Of a stretch of 34,764 bases of DNA, positions 16,778 through 25,268 are shown in pieces. Origin of the DNA: an uncultured Acidobacteriota bacterium. GTDB lineage: Bacteria > Acidobacteriota > Terriglobia > Bryobacterales > Bryobacteraceae. The position numbers and the translations under genes were made by a program. The DNA lies in assembly GCA_902826685.1 (NCBI GenBank), contig CADEFT010000028.1, positions 72,609 to 107,372 of the forward strand, in the 5' to 3' direction. The notes under the pieces were generated by a model. The model saw only the letters and a list, made by a program, of their open reading frames with translations. It was not told where the DNA came from and searched no databases. Every line of letters starts with the position of its first letter. The first letter of the stretch is position 1.

Positions 16778-17695
16778 TCAGCGGACGATGGCGAACTTCT
16801 GCACCCGCCAGTTCTTGATCTCGGCCACGTAGATGGAGCCGGTGGAATCGACGGCGATGTGGTGGGCGAAATCGAGTTTGCCCGGCCCTTTGCCGAAATC
16901 GCCCAACTGGCCCAGAATCTGCCCTTCCAGATTGAGCTTCAATACGCGGTTGTGCTCGCCGTCGGCCATGTAAATCGCGTTTTCGCGATCCACGTAGAAC
17001 AGGCCCCAGGGATTGCCCAGGTCTTTCCAGGCGGTGAGAAACTTGCCGTTGGCGTCGAACACCTGCACGCGGCCGTTGGTGCGATCGGCGGCGTAGACGC
17101 GGCCCGCGCGGTCGGTGGTCACATCGTGCACGATGTCGAACTCGCCCTCGCCGGTTCCCTTCTTACCCCACTGCAGCACATACTCGCCGTCCTTGCGATA
17201 GCGCACGACGCGCGAATTGCCATAACCGTCGGAGACATAGAAATCGCCGTTGGGATGAAACGTAAGGCCGGTGGGTTTGTTGAACGCATACTTGGTGGTG
17301 TTGTCGCCTGGCGTGGCGCCCGCGTTGGCGAATACCATCAGCACGCGCCCTTCATTCGAGCACTTGATCAACGCGTGCCCGCCCACATCCACCAGCCAGA
17401 CGTTGCCTTCCGGATCCACCCGAATGCCGTGCGACGATTTCACCGGCACCTCCGCCCAGGCCTGTAACATCCTTCCCGACCGGTCAAACTGCATTACGGG
17501 ATGCTTGCCGCGATGAAATACCCAAACGTTATCGTTGCGGTCCACATCCACGCCCGACACTTCGCCGAAATTCCAACCCTTCGGCAACTGGGCCCAGTTC
17601 TCCACCGGACCGTGCGGCAGCGCGGGTCCCTTCTTCATCTCCCCCATCAAGGGGAAGGAAAAGCAAATGGCGGTCAGCAGGCAAGCGCGTCTCAT
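16778..17695 (-). CDS. Secreted NHL-repeat beta-propeller protein
   Basis: A 305-residue exported protein: signal peptide RACLLTAICFSFPLMG, then about six NHL-type blades. Blades are visible as GVDVDRNDNVWVFHRG, GIRVDPEGNVWLVDVGG, GLTFHPNGDFYVSDGYGNSR, DVTTDRAGRVYAADRTNGR, LFYVDRENAIYMADGEHNR and HIAVDSTGSIYVAEIKNWR. The layout resembles the lyase domain of peptidyl-alpha-hydroxyglycine alpha-amidating enzymes, but I cannot confirm catalytic residues, so a binding role is equally possible. The start ATG is at 17695. It is divergent from purH across 87 bases. Confidence 0.85.
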   Translation of the reverse strand: MRRACLLTAICFSFPLMGEMKKGPALPHGPVENWAQLPKGWNFGEVSGVDVDRNDNVWVFHRGKHPVMQFDRSGRMLQAWAEVPVKSSHGIRVDPEGNVWLVDVGGHALIKCSNEGRVLMVFANAGATPGDNTTKYAFNKPTGLTFHPNGDFYVSDGYGNSRVVRYRKDGEYVLQWGKKGTGEGEFDIVHDVTTDRAGRVYAADRTNGRVQVFDANGKFLTAWKDLGNPWGLFYVDRENAIYMADGEHNRVLKLNLEGQILGQLGDFGKGPGKLDFAHHIAVDSTGSIYVAEIKNWRVQKFAIVR

Positions 17696-17782
17696 GAGCC
17701 TGAGGCTACGTGAGACCCTTGCCGTTTGTCAATCGCGGTACGGACCAGGGCCGGCGGACGGGCATGAGAAAATACGGGATTC

Positions 17783-19318
17783 ATGCCCAAAATCCTCCGC
17801 GCTCTTTTCAGCCTCACCGACAAGACCGGCGCCGCCGAATTCGCGCGCGCCCTCGCCGCCATGGGAGTGGAACTGATCTCCACCGGAGGCACGGCGAAGC
17901 TGCTTCGCGACCATTCGCTTACCGTGCGCGACGTGGCGGAGGTGACCGGGTTCCCGGAAATGCTCGACGGCCGCGTGAAAACGATCCATCCGCGCATCGC
18001 CGGCGGCGTGCTCGCCATGCGCGCCAGGCCCGAACATATGGAAGCGATCGCCGCCCACGGCATCCCCCCCATCGACATGGTGGTGGTGAACCTCTACGCC
18101 TTCGAGAAAGTCGCCGCCGAGCCGGGCGTGACGCTCGAACGGCTGATCGAAAACATCGATATCGGTGGGCCCACGATGATCCGCGCCGCCGCCAAGAACT
18201 ATCAGGACGTCGCCGTCGTGGTCTCGCCGGAAGATTACTCGGGCCTGATCGAGGAACTGCGGTCAAACGGCGGCTCCCTCGCGCCCGCCACGCACTGGAA
18301 GCTGGCCCGGAAAGCTTTCGCCCTGACGGCCGCCTACGATTCCGCCGTCACCGCGCGCCTTGCACAGGTGGATGCCCCGGACGACGCGCTTCCCGAAGCG
18401 CTGCAACTGCGCCTGCCGCGATCGATGGCGCTGCGCTACGGCGAAAATCCGCATCAGCGGGCGGCGCTCTATTCCTCCGGCGCCGGCGGCATCGCCAATG
18501 CCCGGCAACTGCAGGGCAAGGAGCTGTCCTACAACAACCTGGTGGATCTCGATGCCGCCTGGCAGTTGATTCAGGAGTTCGATCGGCCAGCCTCGGCCAT
18601 CATCAAGCACACCAATCCCTGCGGTTGCGCCGAACAGGAAACGCTCGCCGATAGCTACCGCAAGGCGTTCGAGGCGGATCCGGTATCGGCCTTCGGCGGC
18701 GTGCTGGCCTTTAACCGCGAACTGGATGAGGAGACGGCGCGCGAGATCGCCAGGACGTTCATTGAAGCCATCGCCGCGCCTGGATATAGCGAGGCGGCGC
18801 TGGCGGTACTGGCGGCGAAGAAAAATCTCCGCCTGCTCGCGGTCTCAGGCGGCGTGTCCACCGAACCGGTGATCAAATCCATTAGCGGTGGCGCGCTGGT
18901 GCAGACCTCGGATCTGGCCAGGCTCGATCCCGCCAAGGCCCAGATCCCGACCGCGCGCAAGCCCACCGCCGAGGAGTGGCGCGCCCTTGCCTTCGGCTGG
19001 AAAGTGGTCAAGCACGTGAAATCGAATGCCATCGTCTATGCCAGGGAAGGGCAGTTGCTCGCCGCCGGCGCCGGACAGATGAGCCGCCTCGATTCGGTCC
19101 GCTTCGGCGCCGCCAAGGCCGTGCTGCCTCTCAAAGGGTGCGTGCTTGCTTCCGATGCGTTTTTCCCCTTTCCCGACGGACTCGAACGGGCCGCCGACGA
19201 AGGTATCACCGCCGCCATTCAGCCGGGCGGATCGGTCAAGGATGCCGATGTCATCGCGGCGGCCGACCGGTTGGGTCTGACGATGGTGATGACCGGTGTC
19301 CGCCACTTCCGCCACTGA
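17783..19318 (+). CDS. purH: Bifunctional AICAR formyltransferase/IMP cyclohydrolase
   Basis: A 511-residue PurH, full length for the family. It carries out the last two steps of de novo IMP synthesis: formylation of AICAR with 10-formyl-THF and ring closure of FAICAR. The N-terminal IMP cyclohydrolase part shows ALFSLTDKTG, LISTGGTAKLL, TGFPEMLDGRVKTIHP and NIDIGGPTMIRAAAKN. The C-terminal transformylase part shows RYGENPHQRA, the catalytic IKHTNPCG (Lys and His), DPVSAFGG, and the end motif SDAFFPFPDG with IQPGGSVKD. Cytosolic. The ATG at 17783 is unambiguous. The HNH gene starts 3 bases after the stop, so they are probably co-transcribed. Confidence 0.97.
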   Translation: MPKILRALFSLTDKTGAAEFARALAAMGVELISTGGTAKLLRDHSLTVRDVAEVTGFPEMLDGRVKTIHPRIAGGVLAMRARPEHMEAIAAHGIPPIDMVVVNLYAFEKVAAEPGVTLERLIENIDIGGPTMIRAAAKNYQDVAVVVSPEDYSGLIEELRSNGGSLAPATHWKLARKAFALTAAYDSAVTARLAQVDAPDDALPEALQLRLPRSMALRYGENPHQRAALYSSGAGGIANARQLQGKELSYNNLVDLDAAWQLIQEFDRPASAIIKHTNPCGCAEQETLADSYRKAFEADPVSAFGGVLAFNRELDEETAREIARTFIEAIAAPGYSEAALAVLAAKKNLRLLAVSGGVSTEPVIKSISGGALVQTSDLARLDPAKAQIPTARKPTAEEWRALAFGWKVVKHVKSNAIVYAREGQLLAAGAGQMSRLDSVRFGAAKAVLPLKGCVLASDAFFPFPDGLERAADEGITAAIQPGGSVKDADVIAAADRLGLTMVMTGVRHFRH

Positions 19319-19320
19319 AG

Positions 19321-19683
19321 ATGGTTAGCCGAAGAGTAAGAGCCGCTCGCAAGCGCAAGCGCCGGATGGCGCGCGTTCTCCACGACCTTAGCGGCGAGCA
19401 ATGGAGCGCGCTTCAGCAGGCTTGGGGTGGCTGTGCCTATTGCGGAGCGGCGGACAAGCCCCTGCAGCGCGATTGCGTACTGGCAATATCGCGCGGCGGG
19501 CGCTACACGCTGGCCAACATCGTGCCCGCCTGCGCGGCCTGCAATACGAGTAAGTGCAACGACGAGGTGACAGGGTGGCTGCGGCGGAAGCGGCTGAATG
19601 AACGGACGTTTCTGCTGCGCCACGGGCAGATTCAGAAGGAACTGGCGATACGCTTTGCCGCGCTCAGTTCCCCTGTTCCTTGA
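19321..19683 (+). CDS. HNH endonuclease-family protein
   Basis: A 120-residue small HNH protein. A basic N-terminus (RRVRAARKRKRRMA) precedes the zinc-ribbon-type HNH core: CAYCG with an upstream Asp/Lys stretch, the RDCVLAISRGG segment, TLANIVPACAACN and the closing SKCND. The paired CxxC motifs should hold a structural zinc, as in HNH proteins related to McrA and phage enzymes. The usual central His of the first strand is replaced in CVLAISRGG, where most members have DHVxPxSRGG, so activity is uncertain. It follows purH by two bases. Its last 45 codons are duplicated in degraded form downstream. Confidence 0.8.
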   Translation: MVSRRVRAARKRKRRMARVLHDLSGEQWSALQQAWGGCAYCGAADKPLQRDCVLAISRGGRYTLANIVPACAACNTSKCNDEVTGWLRRKRLNERTFLLRHGQIQKELAIRFAALSSPVP

Positions 19684-19973
19684 GCCGTTCCACGTTGGGG
19701 CATCGTGTCCCCGGGCGGCGCGTGGCAATGACGAGGCAACGGGCTCGCTGCGGCGGAAGCGGTTGAACGAGCGTGTGTTCCTGCTGTGCTACGGGCACAT
19801 TTAAAAGGAACTGGCGCTCCGGTTTGCGCCGCTCAGGTCCCTTCTTCCTTGAGCAGCTCCATGCTGGCCAGTATCGTGTCCCTGGGCGGAATGCGTAACA
19901 CAAGCAGGTGCAATGACGAAGTAACGGGCGTGTGTTCCTGCTGCGCCACCGGCAGCGATCCGGTTTGCCGCTC
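19684..19973. repeat. Degenerate tandem copies of the HNH gene 3' end
   Basis: No intact gene is present. A first copy at about 19721-19852 matches the HNH end at 19550-19683 almost word for word in places: GCTGCGGCGGAAGCGG, then TTCCTGCTG, then AAGGAACTGGCG, ending CTTCCTTGA. Translated, it reads NDEATGSLRRKRLNERVF where the gene has NDEVTGWLRRKRLNERTF. A second, more eroded copy at 19866-19990 keeps ATCGTGTCCCTGGGCGG and AGGTGCAATGACGAAGTAAC but has lost internal blocks. That copy ends in CTTCCCCTGTTCCTCGA, which is also the coding end of the convergent serine-hydrolase gene. Confidence 0.85.
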
Positions 19974-21236
19974 TCACTTCCCCTGTTCCTCGAATGCCTC
20001 GGCGATACGCATCGCTAAATCGAAAGTCTTGGCGTGGGCGATGTTGGAGACCACCGCCACGGCCATCCCGCGCCCGGGAAACGTAACCAGCGAGGTCGTC
20101 ATCCCACCGTGCAACTCGCCGTTGTGGCCGGCCGTCTCGCTCGAGGCATTCCATCCAAGACCGTATCCGGTGCTCTCGCCCGAAGCCAGCCGCCGCTGCG
20201 TCTGCAGCGATTGGACCGTCGCCGGCCGCAGAAGCTTGCCGCCGTTGATCGCCATGGCGAAGCGTACAAGATCGGACGGCGTGGAGAGGAACGCGCTTGA
20301 GCCGGCGTAGCAGGAAAGGTCGAGCGGCCGCATCAGATGCACGCCGAGGCGGGGGTTCTCGATGAACCTTGGGAAGTAAGTCGTCGCCAGGTCCGGTACC
20401 GTGTTTGTCGCGGGGGGCGGGGCGTTTGTTCGCGCCGTCCGCGGATCCACGATCCGCTCGCGGAAGAAATTGAACAACGGGAAGTCGTCGTCCCCTTCGA
20501 AGGTCGCCGAATCCGGGACGGTATCGCGCATCCCCAGCGGGTCGAAGATCCGTTCCTGCATGTAGGCGAGGAAAGGTCTCCCGGCCGCCGCTTCGATGGC
20601 CCCACTCATGAGGATCCAGCCGTAGCTCGAAAAAGAGTACTGCGTGCCGGGCTCAAACAGCAGAGCGCTTCCGGCGAACGCGGCCAGCGCCTCCACCGGC
20701 TGCTTACAATGCCTGTTGAACAACGGACTCTCACCGCCCCCATCCGAGATAAGGCCGGCGGTATGTCCCATCACATCGGCCAGCCTCACGGGCCATTGCT
20801 TCTTCGGGAAAGCCGGCACGTGCCGCTGAATCTCGTCGTCGAGCTTCAGCCGGCCCTCTTCCAAAAGCAACCCCGCCGCGGCCGACGTCAGCACCGTGGA
20901 GGCGGTGCCGATGCGGAAACGGTGGCGAGGTGTCACGATCGCGCCGGTCCTGATATCGGCGTATCCGAAACCTTCCGCCCACACCACGCCGCCGCCTGCG
21001 CCGACCGCGACCGAAATACCCGGCAGATTGCCTTGATTGAGGCGCTCGCGCACGATCTTTTGCGCGCGCTCGACGGCTGGAACGAACTTTGGCGGCGGTG
21101 CCGCCTCCGTCATCGATCGTATCCGGGGCGGGTTCGGGTGCAGCACCGGCGCGGTCATGATCGGAATCACCACCAGCAGTCCGATGGGCACCAGGATCAT
21201 GATCCCAAGCCAGGTCAGCGTGCGGCCCAGCGCCAT
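19974..21236 (-). CDS. Membrane-anchored serine hydrolase-fold protein (class C beta-lactamase-like), active site altered
   Basis: A 420-residue protein with an N-terminal membrane helix (LGIMILVPIGLLVVIPIM) and a beta-lactamase/transpeptidase-like domain. Fold landmarks are RERLNQGNLPGISVAVG, LLLEEGRLKLDDEIQRHVP, MGHTAGL, MQERIFDPLGMRDT, TPSDLVRFAMAINGG and YGLGWN, ending in GHNGELHGG, the HxG motif. The nucleophile motif SxxK is replaced by Thr111-Ala-Ser-Thr114 (codons at 20895-20906), and the YxN position reads FSS. It is therefore likely inactive in the classical sense, perhaps a binding protein. ATG 21236 has GGAGG 6 bases upstream; an in-frame TTG at 21254 is not favoured. The upstream gap holds a palindrome and hairpin. 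Confidence 0.85.
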   Translation of the reverse strand: MALGRTLTWLGIMILVPIGLLVVIPIMTAPVLHPNPPRIRSMTEAAPPPKFVPAVERAQKIVRERLNQGNLPGISVAVGAGGGVVWAEGFGYADIRTGAIVTPRHRFRIGTASTVLTSAAAGLLLEEGRLKLDDEIQRHVPAFPKKQWPVRLADVMGHTAGLISDGGGESPLFNRHCKQPVEALAAFAGSALLFEPGTQYSFSSYGWILMSGAIEAAAGRPFLAYMQERIFDPLGMRDTVPDSATFEGDDDFPLFNFFRERIVDPRTARTNAPPPATNTVPDLATTYFPRFIENPRLGVHLMRPLDLSCYAGSSAFLSTPSDLVRFAMAINGGKLLRPATVQSLQTQRRLASGESTGYGLGWNASSETAGHNGELHGGMTTSLVTFPGRGMAVAVVSNIAHAKTFDLAMRIAEAFEEQGK

Positions 21237-21255
21237 GGTGTACCTCCAAGTCAAC

Positions 21256-21278
21256 GAGGCGCCTTCACCCGGCGCCTC
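21256..21278 (-). promoter_or_regulatory. Hairpin in the presumed 5' leader
   Basis: GAGGCGCC (21256-21263) and GGCGCCTC (21271-21278) form a perfect 8-bp stem with a 7-base loop, between the AT-rich palindrome and the GGAGG ribosome binding site of the serine-hydrolase gene. No U-tract follows on either strand, so it is not a classical terminator. It could stabilise the leader or separate this gene from the DUF481 gene upstream. Confidence 0.4.
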
Positions 21279-21283
21279 AGTTA

Positions 21284-21300
21284 ACTTTACTGTATAAAGT
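21284..21300. promoter_or_regulatory. Palindromic operator-like site upstream of the serine-hydrolase gene
   Basis: A perfect inverted repeat, ACTTTA (21284-21289), 5-base spacer, TAAAGT (21295-21300), lies in an AT-rich patch 48 bases upstream of the ATG at 21236. On the minus strand the patch also contains TTTATAC, a possible -10 element, so a bound repressor would block transcription. It resembles the short dyads used by BlaI or PadR-like regulators, but no such gene is in the window. Confidence 0.45.
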
Positions 21301-21323
21301 ACACTGCGTCAAGGCCCACTTTG

Positions 21324-22382
21324 CTAGCGAGCCACAGTGAAGCCGAACCCGGTCGTGTAGAGAACGTCGTTCTTCTTCCGGCCCGGAACAGGATTGCTCA
21401 GGTACCGGTCGCTGAAGGCGGCGTTCCAGGTCAGCCACTTGGTCAACTGCACGGCCAGGCCGAGGTCGAAATTCTGACGGTATTCGCCGGTGCGCGACAG
21501 GTTGTTGAACATGCGGTAGTTCTGGTACATGCTGGTGCGGGGGTTCAGCTTGTAGGTGAAGTCGTCGCCCCAGTAGGCTTCCGCCGAGTTCCGGGTGAAC
21601 GGCTGAGCCGGGCGCACCGGATCGAATTTTTCCCGGTTCCATGCCAGACCGCCGACCAGGTCGAGCCGGCCCTTCTCGCCCTTCCACACCGCATAGCCCA
21701 AACCGCTGCCGATGACGATACGCAGGTCAAGGTTCTGGAAGCGGTCGTATTCGTAATCATTGAAGAAATCCCAGAACAGCTTGGGCTTCAGGTTGCGGCT
21801 GTAGCCCCACCCGCCGCGGACCGCCTGGGCGGTCTGCGCCGACACGTTATTGACCAGCGCCGATGCTTTGATGAAATTGAAGTAAGCGGTCGTCTTGTCG
21901 TGATTGGTAACGCGGGCCGCCTTCACGGGAGTGGTGAAGGTCGACGTCTTGGCATTACCCGCCGTGCCGGCGATGTTGACCGCGCCGGTCACGATCCACA
22001 AATCCTTGAATCCCGGATGCAACAGGCGCTCGTACGCCTTCTGCTCGTCGGCGTCGCGCAGCACCTGGATGTCGGCCGGGGCCACGGACTGCTTCGACCC
22101 GGCGGCTTCCACCTGCACCTGGGTCCCGCTGGTGGCGAGAGTGCCCTGCACGGTCTTATCGCCCGGAAGCACGATGGTGAGCGGCTTATCGGCGGTGATC
22201 GAGGTGACCTGGTCGTAGGGCAGCGTCACGACGCCGAAATATTCCGTTTTGATGGTAAGGGTCTTGGCGTCTTTTTTGACGATGGATCCGGTGACTTTGT
22301 CGCCGTTCTTCATCACGATCTGATCCGCCATGAGCGGCGTGGTTGCAAGGAGACAAACAAATAGATTGAATTTCTTGGACAA
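21324..22382 (-). CDS. DUF481-family outer-membrane protein
   Basis: A 352-residue exported protein, signal peptide FNLFVCLLATTPLMA. The first 100 residues are a small beta domain (DQIVMKNGDKVTGSIVKKD, TEYFGVVTLPYDQVTSI). From about residue 130 comes the DUF481 region of amphipathic beta strands expected for an outer-membrane barrel (YFNFIKASALVNNVSAQTAQ, WDFFNDYEYDRFQNLDLR, GYAVWKGEKGRLDLVGGLAW), ending in an aromatic/basic strand GFGFTVAR. The relative YdiY is salt-induced in E. coli. The start is TTG at 22382 with GGAG at 22392-22395. It lies upstream of the serine-hydrolase gene in the same direction. Confidence 0.85.
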   Translation of the reverse strand: MSKKFNLFVCLLATTPLMADQIVMKNGDKVTGSIVKKDAKTLTIKTEYFGVVTLPYDQVTSITADKPLTIVLPGDKTVQGTLATSGTQVQVEAAGSKQSVAPADIQVLRDADEQKAYERLLHPGFKDLWIVTGAVNIAGTAGNAKTSTFTTPVKAARVTNHDKTTAYFNFIKASALVNNVSAQTAQAVRGGWGYSRNLKPKLFWDFFNDYEYDRFQNLDLRIVIGSGLGYAVWKGEKGRLDLVGGLAWNREKFDPVRPAQPFTRNSAEAYWGDDFTYKLNPRTSMYQNYRMFNNLSRTGEYRQNFDLGLAVQLTKWLTWNAAFSDRYLSNPVPGRKKNDVLYTTGFGFTVAR

Positions 22383-22494
22383 TGCAAAAAGCTCCAGATA
22401 CCAAATTACTACGGCCTATAAAGCCGAAGCGCGTTGGAAGGCCCGGAATTGCCCCCAAATGCGGATACCTGCTCGCCTATGATCCGGCGCGATT

Positions 22495-24144
22495 TCAGGG
22501 CTCTTTGACTGTGACTTGCTGCCCGGCCGCGACATCGCCCAATTTCTGGATCCGGCCGCTCGGCCAGGCAATCTCCACCTGCGCCGTCTTGCCCTCCGGG
22601 CCGAGCCCGAAATGCAGCCGCCCATCGCTTGCCGAAACATAACTGCCCGCCGTTGCCGCCATCGCCGATTGCGTCAGGCCGCCGGCGGTGACCTTGACAC
22701 GGGCGCCGATGCCGGCGCGGTTGGAGGCGGTGCCCTCAAGCTTCAGCGTCAGCCAGCGGTTGCCGTTGCCCTGGTTGCGCAGCACGATGGCGGGGCCGTT
22801 GTTGCATTGGATCACAACGTCCAGGAATCCGTCGTTATCGAGGTCGCCAAAGGCCGCCCCGCGCGCCGCCAGCGGTTTGGTGAATACCGCGCCGCTGTGG
22901 CGGGAAATGTCCTCGAACTTGCCGCCCCGATTGCGCATCAGCAGCAGCGGCTCCAGGTAGCGCAGATGCGGCTGCGTCAATTCGATGTTGTCCATCACGT
23001 GGCCCTGCGCCACGAACAGATCCTTCCAGCCGTCGTTGTCGGTATCGACGAAGCGGGCGCCCCAGCCGGAGTGGCTCGCGGTGATCGCGCCCACGCCCGC
23101 GGCTCCGGATAGATATTCGAAGTAATCGGGCAGATTTCGAAATAACGCATATCTCTGATTGGCGAGTGCATTTACGAAGACGTCGGGGCGGCCGTCGTTG
23201 TCATAATCGGCAAAATCGACGCCCATTCCGGCGAAGGTGCGGCCGTCTTCGTCGTAGGCCATGCCGCGCGCCAGCCCGATTTCCTGAAACCGCTTCCCGG
23301 AATCGTTGCGGAACAACTGCTGCGGGGCGGAATCGTTGGCCACCACCACGTCGGGCCAGCCGTCGGAATCGAAATCGTTCACCGCGATGCCTAGTCCCTT
23401 GCCTGGCGCGGCTTCAAAGCCCAGCGCCTTCGACACGTCGCGGAACGTTCCGCCGCCTTCGTTGTGAAACGCCAGATGGGTGATGGGCGCGAACTGATCC
23501 GGATGGCAATAGGACCGGAAGCCCGGCTTGCGGTCGCCGCACCAGGGATTGCGGGCGAAGCTCCACTGCACGTAGCGCGAGACGATCAGATCCAGGCGGC
23601 CGTCGCGGTCGTAGTCGAGGAACGCCGCGCCCGCGTGCCACCCCGAACCGGCCACGCCGGCCTTGGCCGTTACATTCTCAAACCCGCCCTTGCCCGTGTT
23701 GCGGTACAGAATGTTCGATCCGAAGTTGGTGACGAACAGGTCGGTATAGCCGTCGTTGTCGAAGTCGCCGGTGGCGGCGCCCATCCCGTAGCCTTCCCCC
23801 TTGACGCCGGTCCGCGCGGTGACGTCTTCGAACTTGCCGCCACCCAGGTTGCGGTACAGCCGGTTCCAATAGGCCTCACCCGTCTTCTCCATCGAAGGCA
23901 GCGCGGCGCCGTTGACGAAGTAAATGTCCAGCAGCCCGTCGTTGTCGTAATCGAGCAGCGCCACGCCCGCGCCCATAGACTCGATCAGGTATTTTTCCGC
24001 CGTTGCCGACGACTGGTGCCGGAACGTTACGCCCGCCCGCGCCGCGATGTCTTCAAACACCGGCAGCCGCGGCCCGGACGTCTGGGGCCAAAATGGGGAA
24101 ACGAACCCAAGCAAGCCTGCCAGACCCCAACGTATACGAGCCAT
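22495..24144 (-). CDS. FG-GAP repeat protein with ASPIC/UnbV domain (CRTAC1-like)
   Basis: A 549-residue secreted beta-propeller protein. Signal peptide WGLAGLLGFVSPFWP. Seven or so FG-GAP/VCBS blades with calcium-binding DxDxDGxxD loops follow: ALLDYDNDGLLDIYFVNG, ATGDFDNDGYTDLFVTNFG, AFLDYDRDGRLDLIVSRY, AVNDFDSDGWPDVVVAND, DFADYDNDGRPDVFVNAL, RFVDTDNDGWKDLFVAQG and AFGDLDNDGFLDVVIQ. The C-terminal 110 residues are the ASPIC/UnbV domain (NRAGIGARVKV, GSYVSASDGRLHFGLG, VEIAWPSGRIQKL). Likely an extracellular binding protein. ATG 24144 has AGGA 5 bases upstream; an ATG at 24162 is an alternative. Divergent from the 24189 gene. Confidence 0.92.
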   Translation of the reverse strand: MARIRWGLAGLLGFVSPFWPQTSGPRLPVFEDIAARAGVTFRHQSSATAEKYLIESMGAGVALLDYDNDGLLDIYFVNGAALPSMEKTGEAYWNRLYRNLGGGKFEDVTARTGVKGEGYGMGAATGDFDNDGYTDLFVTNFGSNILYRNTGKGGFENVTAKAGVAGSGWHAGAAFLDYDRDGRLDLIVSRYVQWSFARNPWCGDRKPGFRSYCHPDQFAPITHLAFHNEGGGTFRDVSKALGFEAAPGKGLGIAVNDFDSDGWPDVVVANDSAPQQLFRNDSGKRFQEIGLARGMAYDEDGRTFAGMGVDFADYDNDGRPDVFVNALANQRYALFRNLPDYFEYLSGAAGVGAITASHSGWGARFVDTDNDGWKDLFVAQGHVMDNIELTQPHLRYLEPLLLMRNRGGKFEDISRHSGAVFTKPLAARGAAFGDLDNDGFLDVVIQCNNGPAIVLRNQGNGNRWLTLKLEGTASNRAGIGARVKVTAGGLTQSAMAATAGSYVSASDGRLHFGLGPEGKTAQVEIAWPSGRIQKLGDVAAGQQVTVKEP

Positions 24145-24188
24145 GTTTCCTATTGATATCATCTCCAGGGAAGGAGCTTCTCTCGAGC

Positions 24189-25265
24189 ATGCGCACCTTA
24201 CTCGCTCTCTCGCTTTGCGCCGCGGCTTCGTTCGCGGCGGACTATAAATCCAGTCTCAAGGCCGGCAAGTCCGATCTGAAATCCGCCGGGGTCATGGCTT
24301 TCGGACCCGATGGCATTCTCTTCGTCGGCGATTCGGTCAACGGCGCCGTGTACGCGTTCGACACCGCCGACACCACCGCGGCAAAGGCGCAGGAGGTGGA
24401 AGTAAAAGGTCTCAATGAGAAGGTGGCGGCGATGCTTGGAACCTCCGCCGACCAGATCCTGATCAACGACGTGGCGGTGAATCCGGTATCGAAGAACGCC
24501 TACATATCGGTAGCGCGCGGCCGCGGGCCCGACGCCGGAGCGATGATCTTCCGCGTGTCGCCCGCCGGCAAGATCGCCGAGTTCAGCCTCGATTCGGCCA
24601 GGTTCTCCAAGGTGGCGCTGCCCAACGCGCCCGATCCCACCGCCAAGGACCGCCGCGGCCAGAGCCTGCGCCAGGAAGCCATCACCGACATCGCCTACGT
24701 CGATGGCAAAGTGGTGGTGGCCGGACTTTCGAACGAGGAGTTTTCCTCCAACCTGCGCGTGGTTCCGTTCCCGTTCCAGAATGCCGACAACGGCGCCAAC
24801 GTGGAGATTTACCACGGCCAGCACGGCCGGTTTGAAACCGCGTCGCCGGTGCGCACTTTCGTGCCTTACAAAGTGGCCGGCGAACAGCATATTCTCGCCG
24901 CCTATACCTGCACGCCGTTGGTGAAGTTTCCCGTGTCGTCGCTGAAGCCGGGCAAGAAGGTGATGGGCGTCACCATCGCCGAACTGGGCAATCGCAATCG
25001 TCCGCTCGACATGGTGGTTTACAAGAAGGGCTCGGGCGAATTCATTCTCATGAACAACTCAAGCCGCGGCGTGATGAAGCTGCCCACGGCGAAACTCGAC
25101 TCCTACAGCGGCATCACCGCGCAGACCGAGAAGGCGGGCGTGCCCTATGAGACCATCGAATCGCTCAAAGGCGTCCAGCAACTCGACCTCTATGGCGACA
25201 CCCTCGCCATGGTTCTGGTGTCGGAAGGCAGTTCGCTCGATCTGAAGACCATCGGTCTTCCGTAG
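24189..25265 (+). CDS. Exported beta-propeller-like hypothetical protein
   Basis: A 358-residue secreted protein (signal peptide TLLALSLCAAASFAA) predicted to be all beta. Propeller-like blades include VMAFGPDGILFVGDSVNGAV, DVAVNPVSKNAYISVARG, DIAYVDGKVVVAGLSNEEF and DMVVYKKGSGEFILMNNS. The YTCTPLVKFPVSSLKPGKK segment is distinctive. No enzyme family is recognised. The ATG at 24189 has GGAAGGAG about 13 bases upstream. The next gene begins 3 bases after its stop, so they form an operon. It shares a 44-base divergent control region with the FG-GAP gene. Confidence 0.75.
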   Translation: MRTLLALSLCAAASFAADYKSSLKAGKSDLKSAGVMAFGPDGILFVGDSVNGAVYAFDTADTTAAKAQEVEVKGLNEKVAAMLGTSADQILINDVAVNPVSKNAYISVARGRGPDAGAMIFRVSPAGKIAEFSLDSARFSKVALPNAPDPTAKDRRGQSLRQEAITDIAYVDGKVVVAGLSNEEFSSNLRVVPFPFQNADNGANVEIYHGQHGRFETASPVRTFVPYKVAGEQHILAAYTCTPLVKFPVSSLKPGKKVMGVTIAELGNRNRPLDMVVYKKGSGEFILMNNSSRGVMKLPTAKLDSYSGITAQTEKAGVPYETIESLKGVQQLDLYGDTLAMVLVSEGSSLDLKTIGLP

Positions 25266-25268
25266 ACT

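Noticed and set aside
21321..22364. A 347-codon plus-strand open frame
   Set aside because: Antisense to the DUF481 gene, with no motif of its own.
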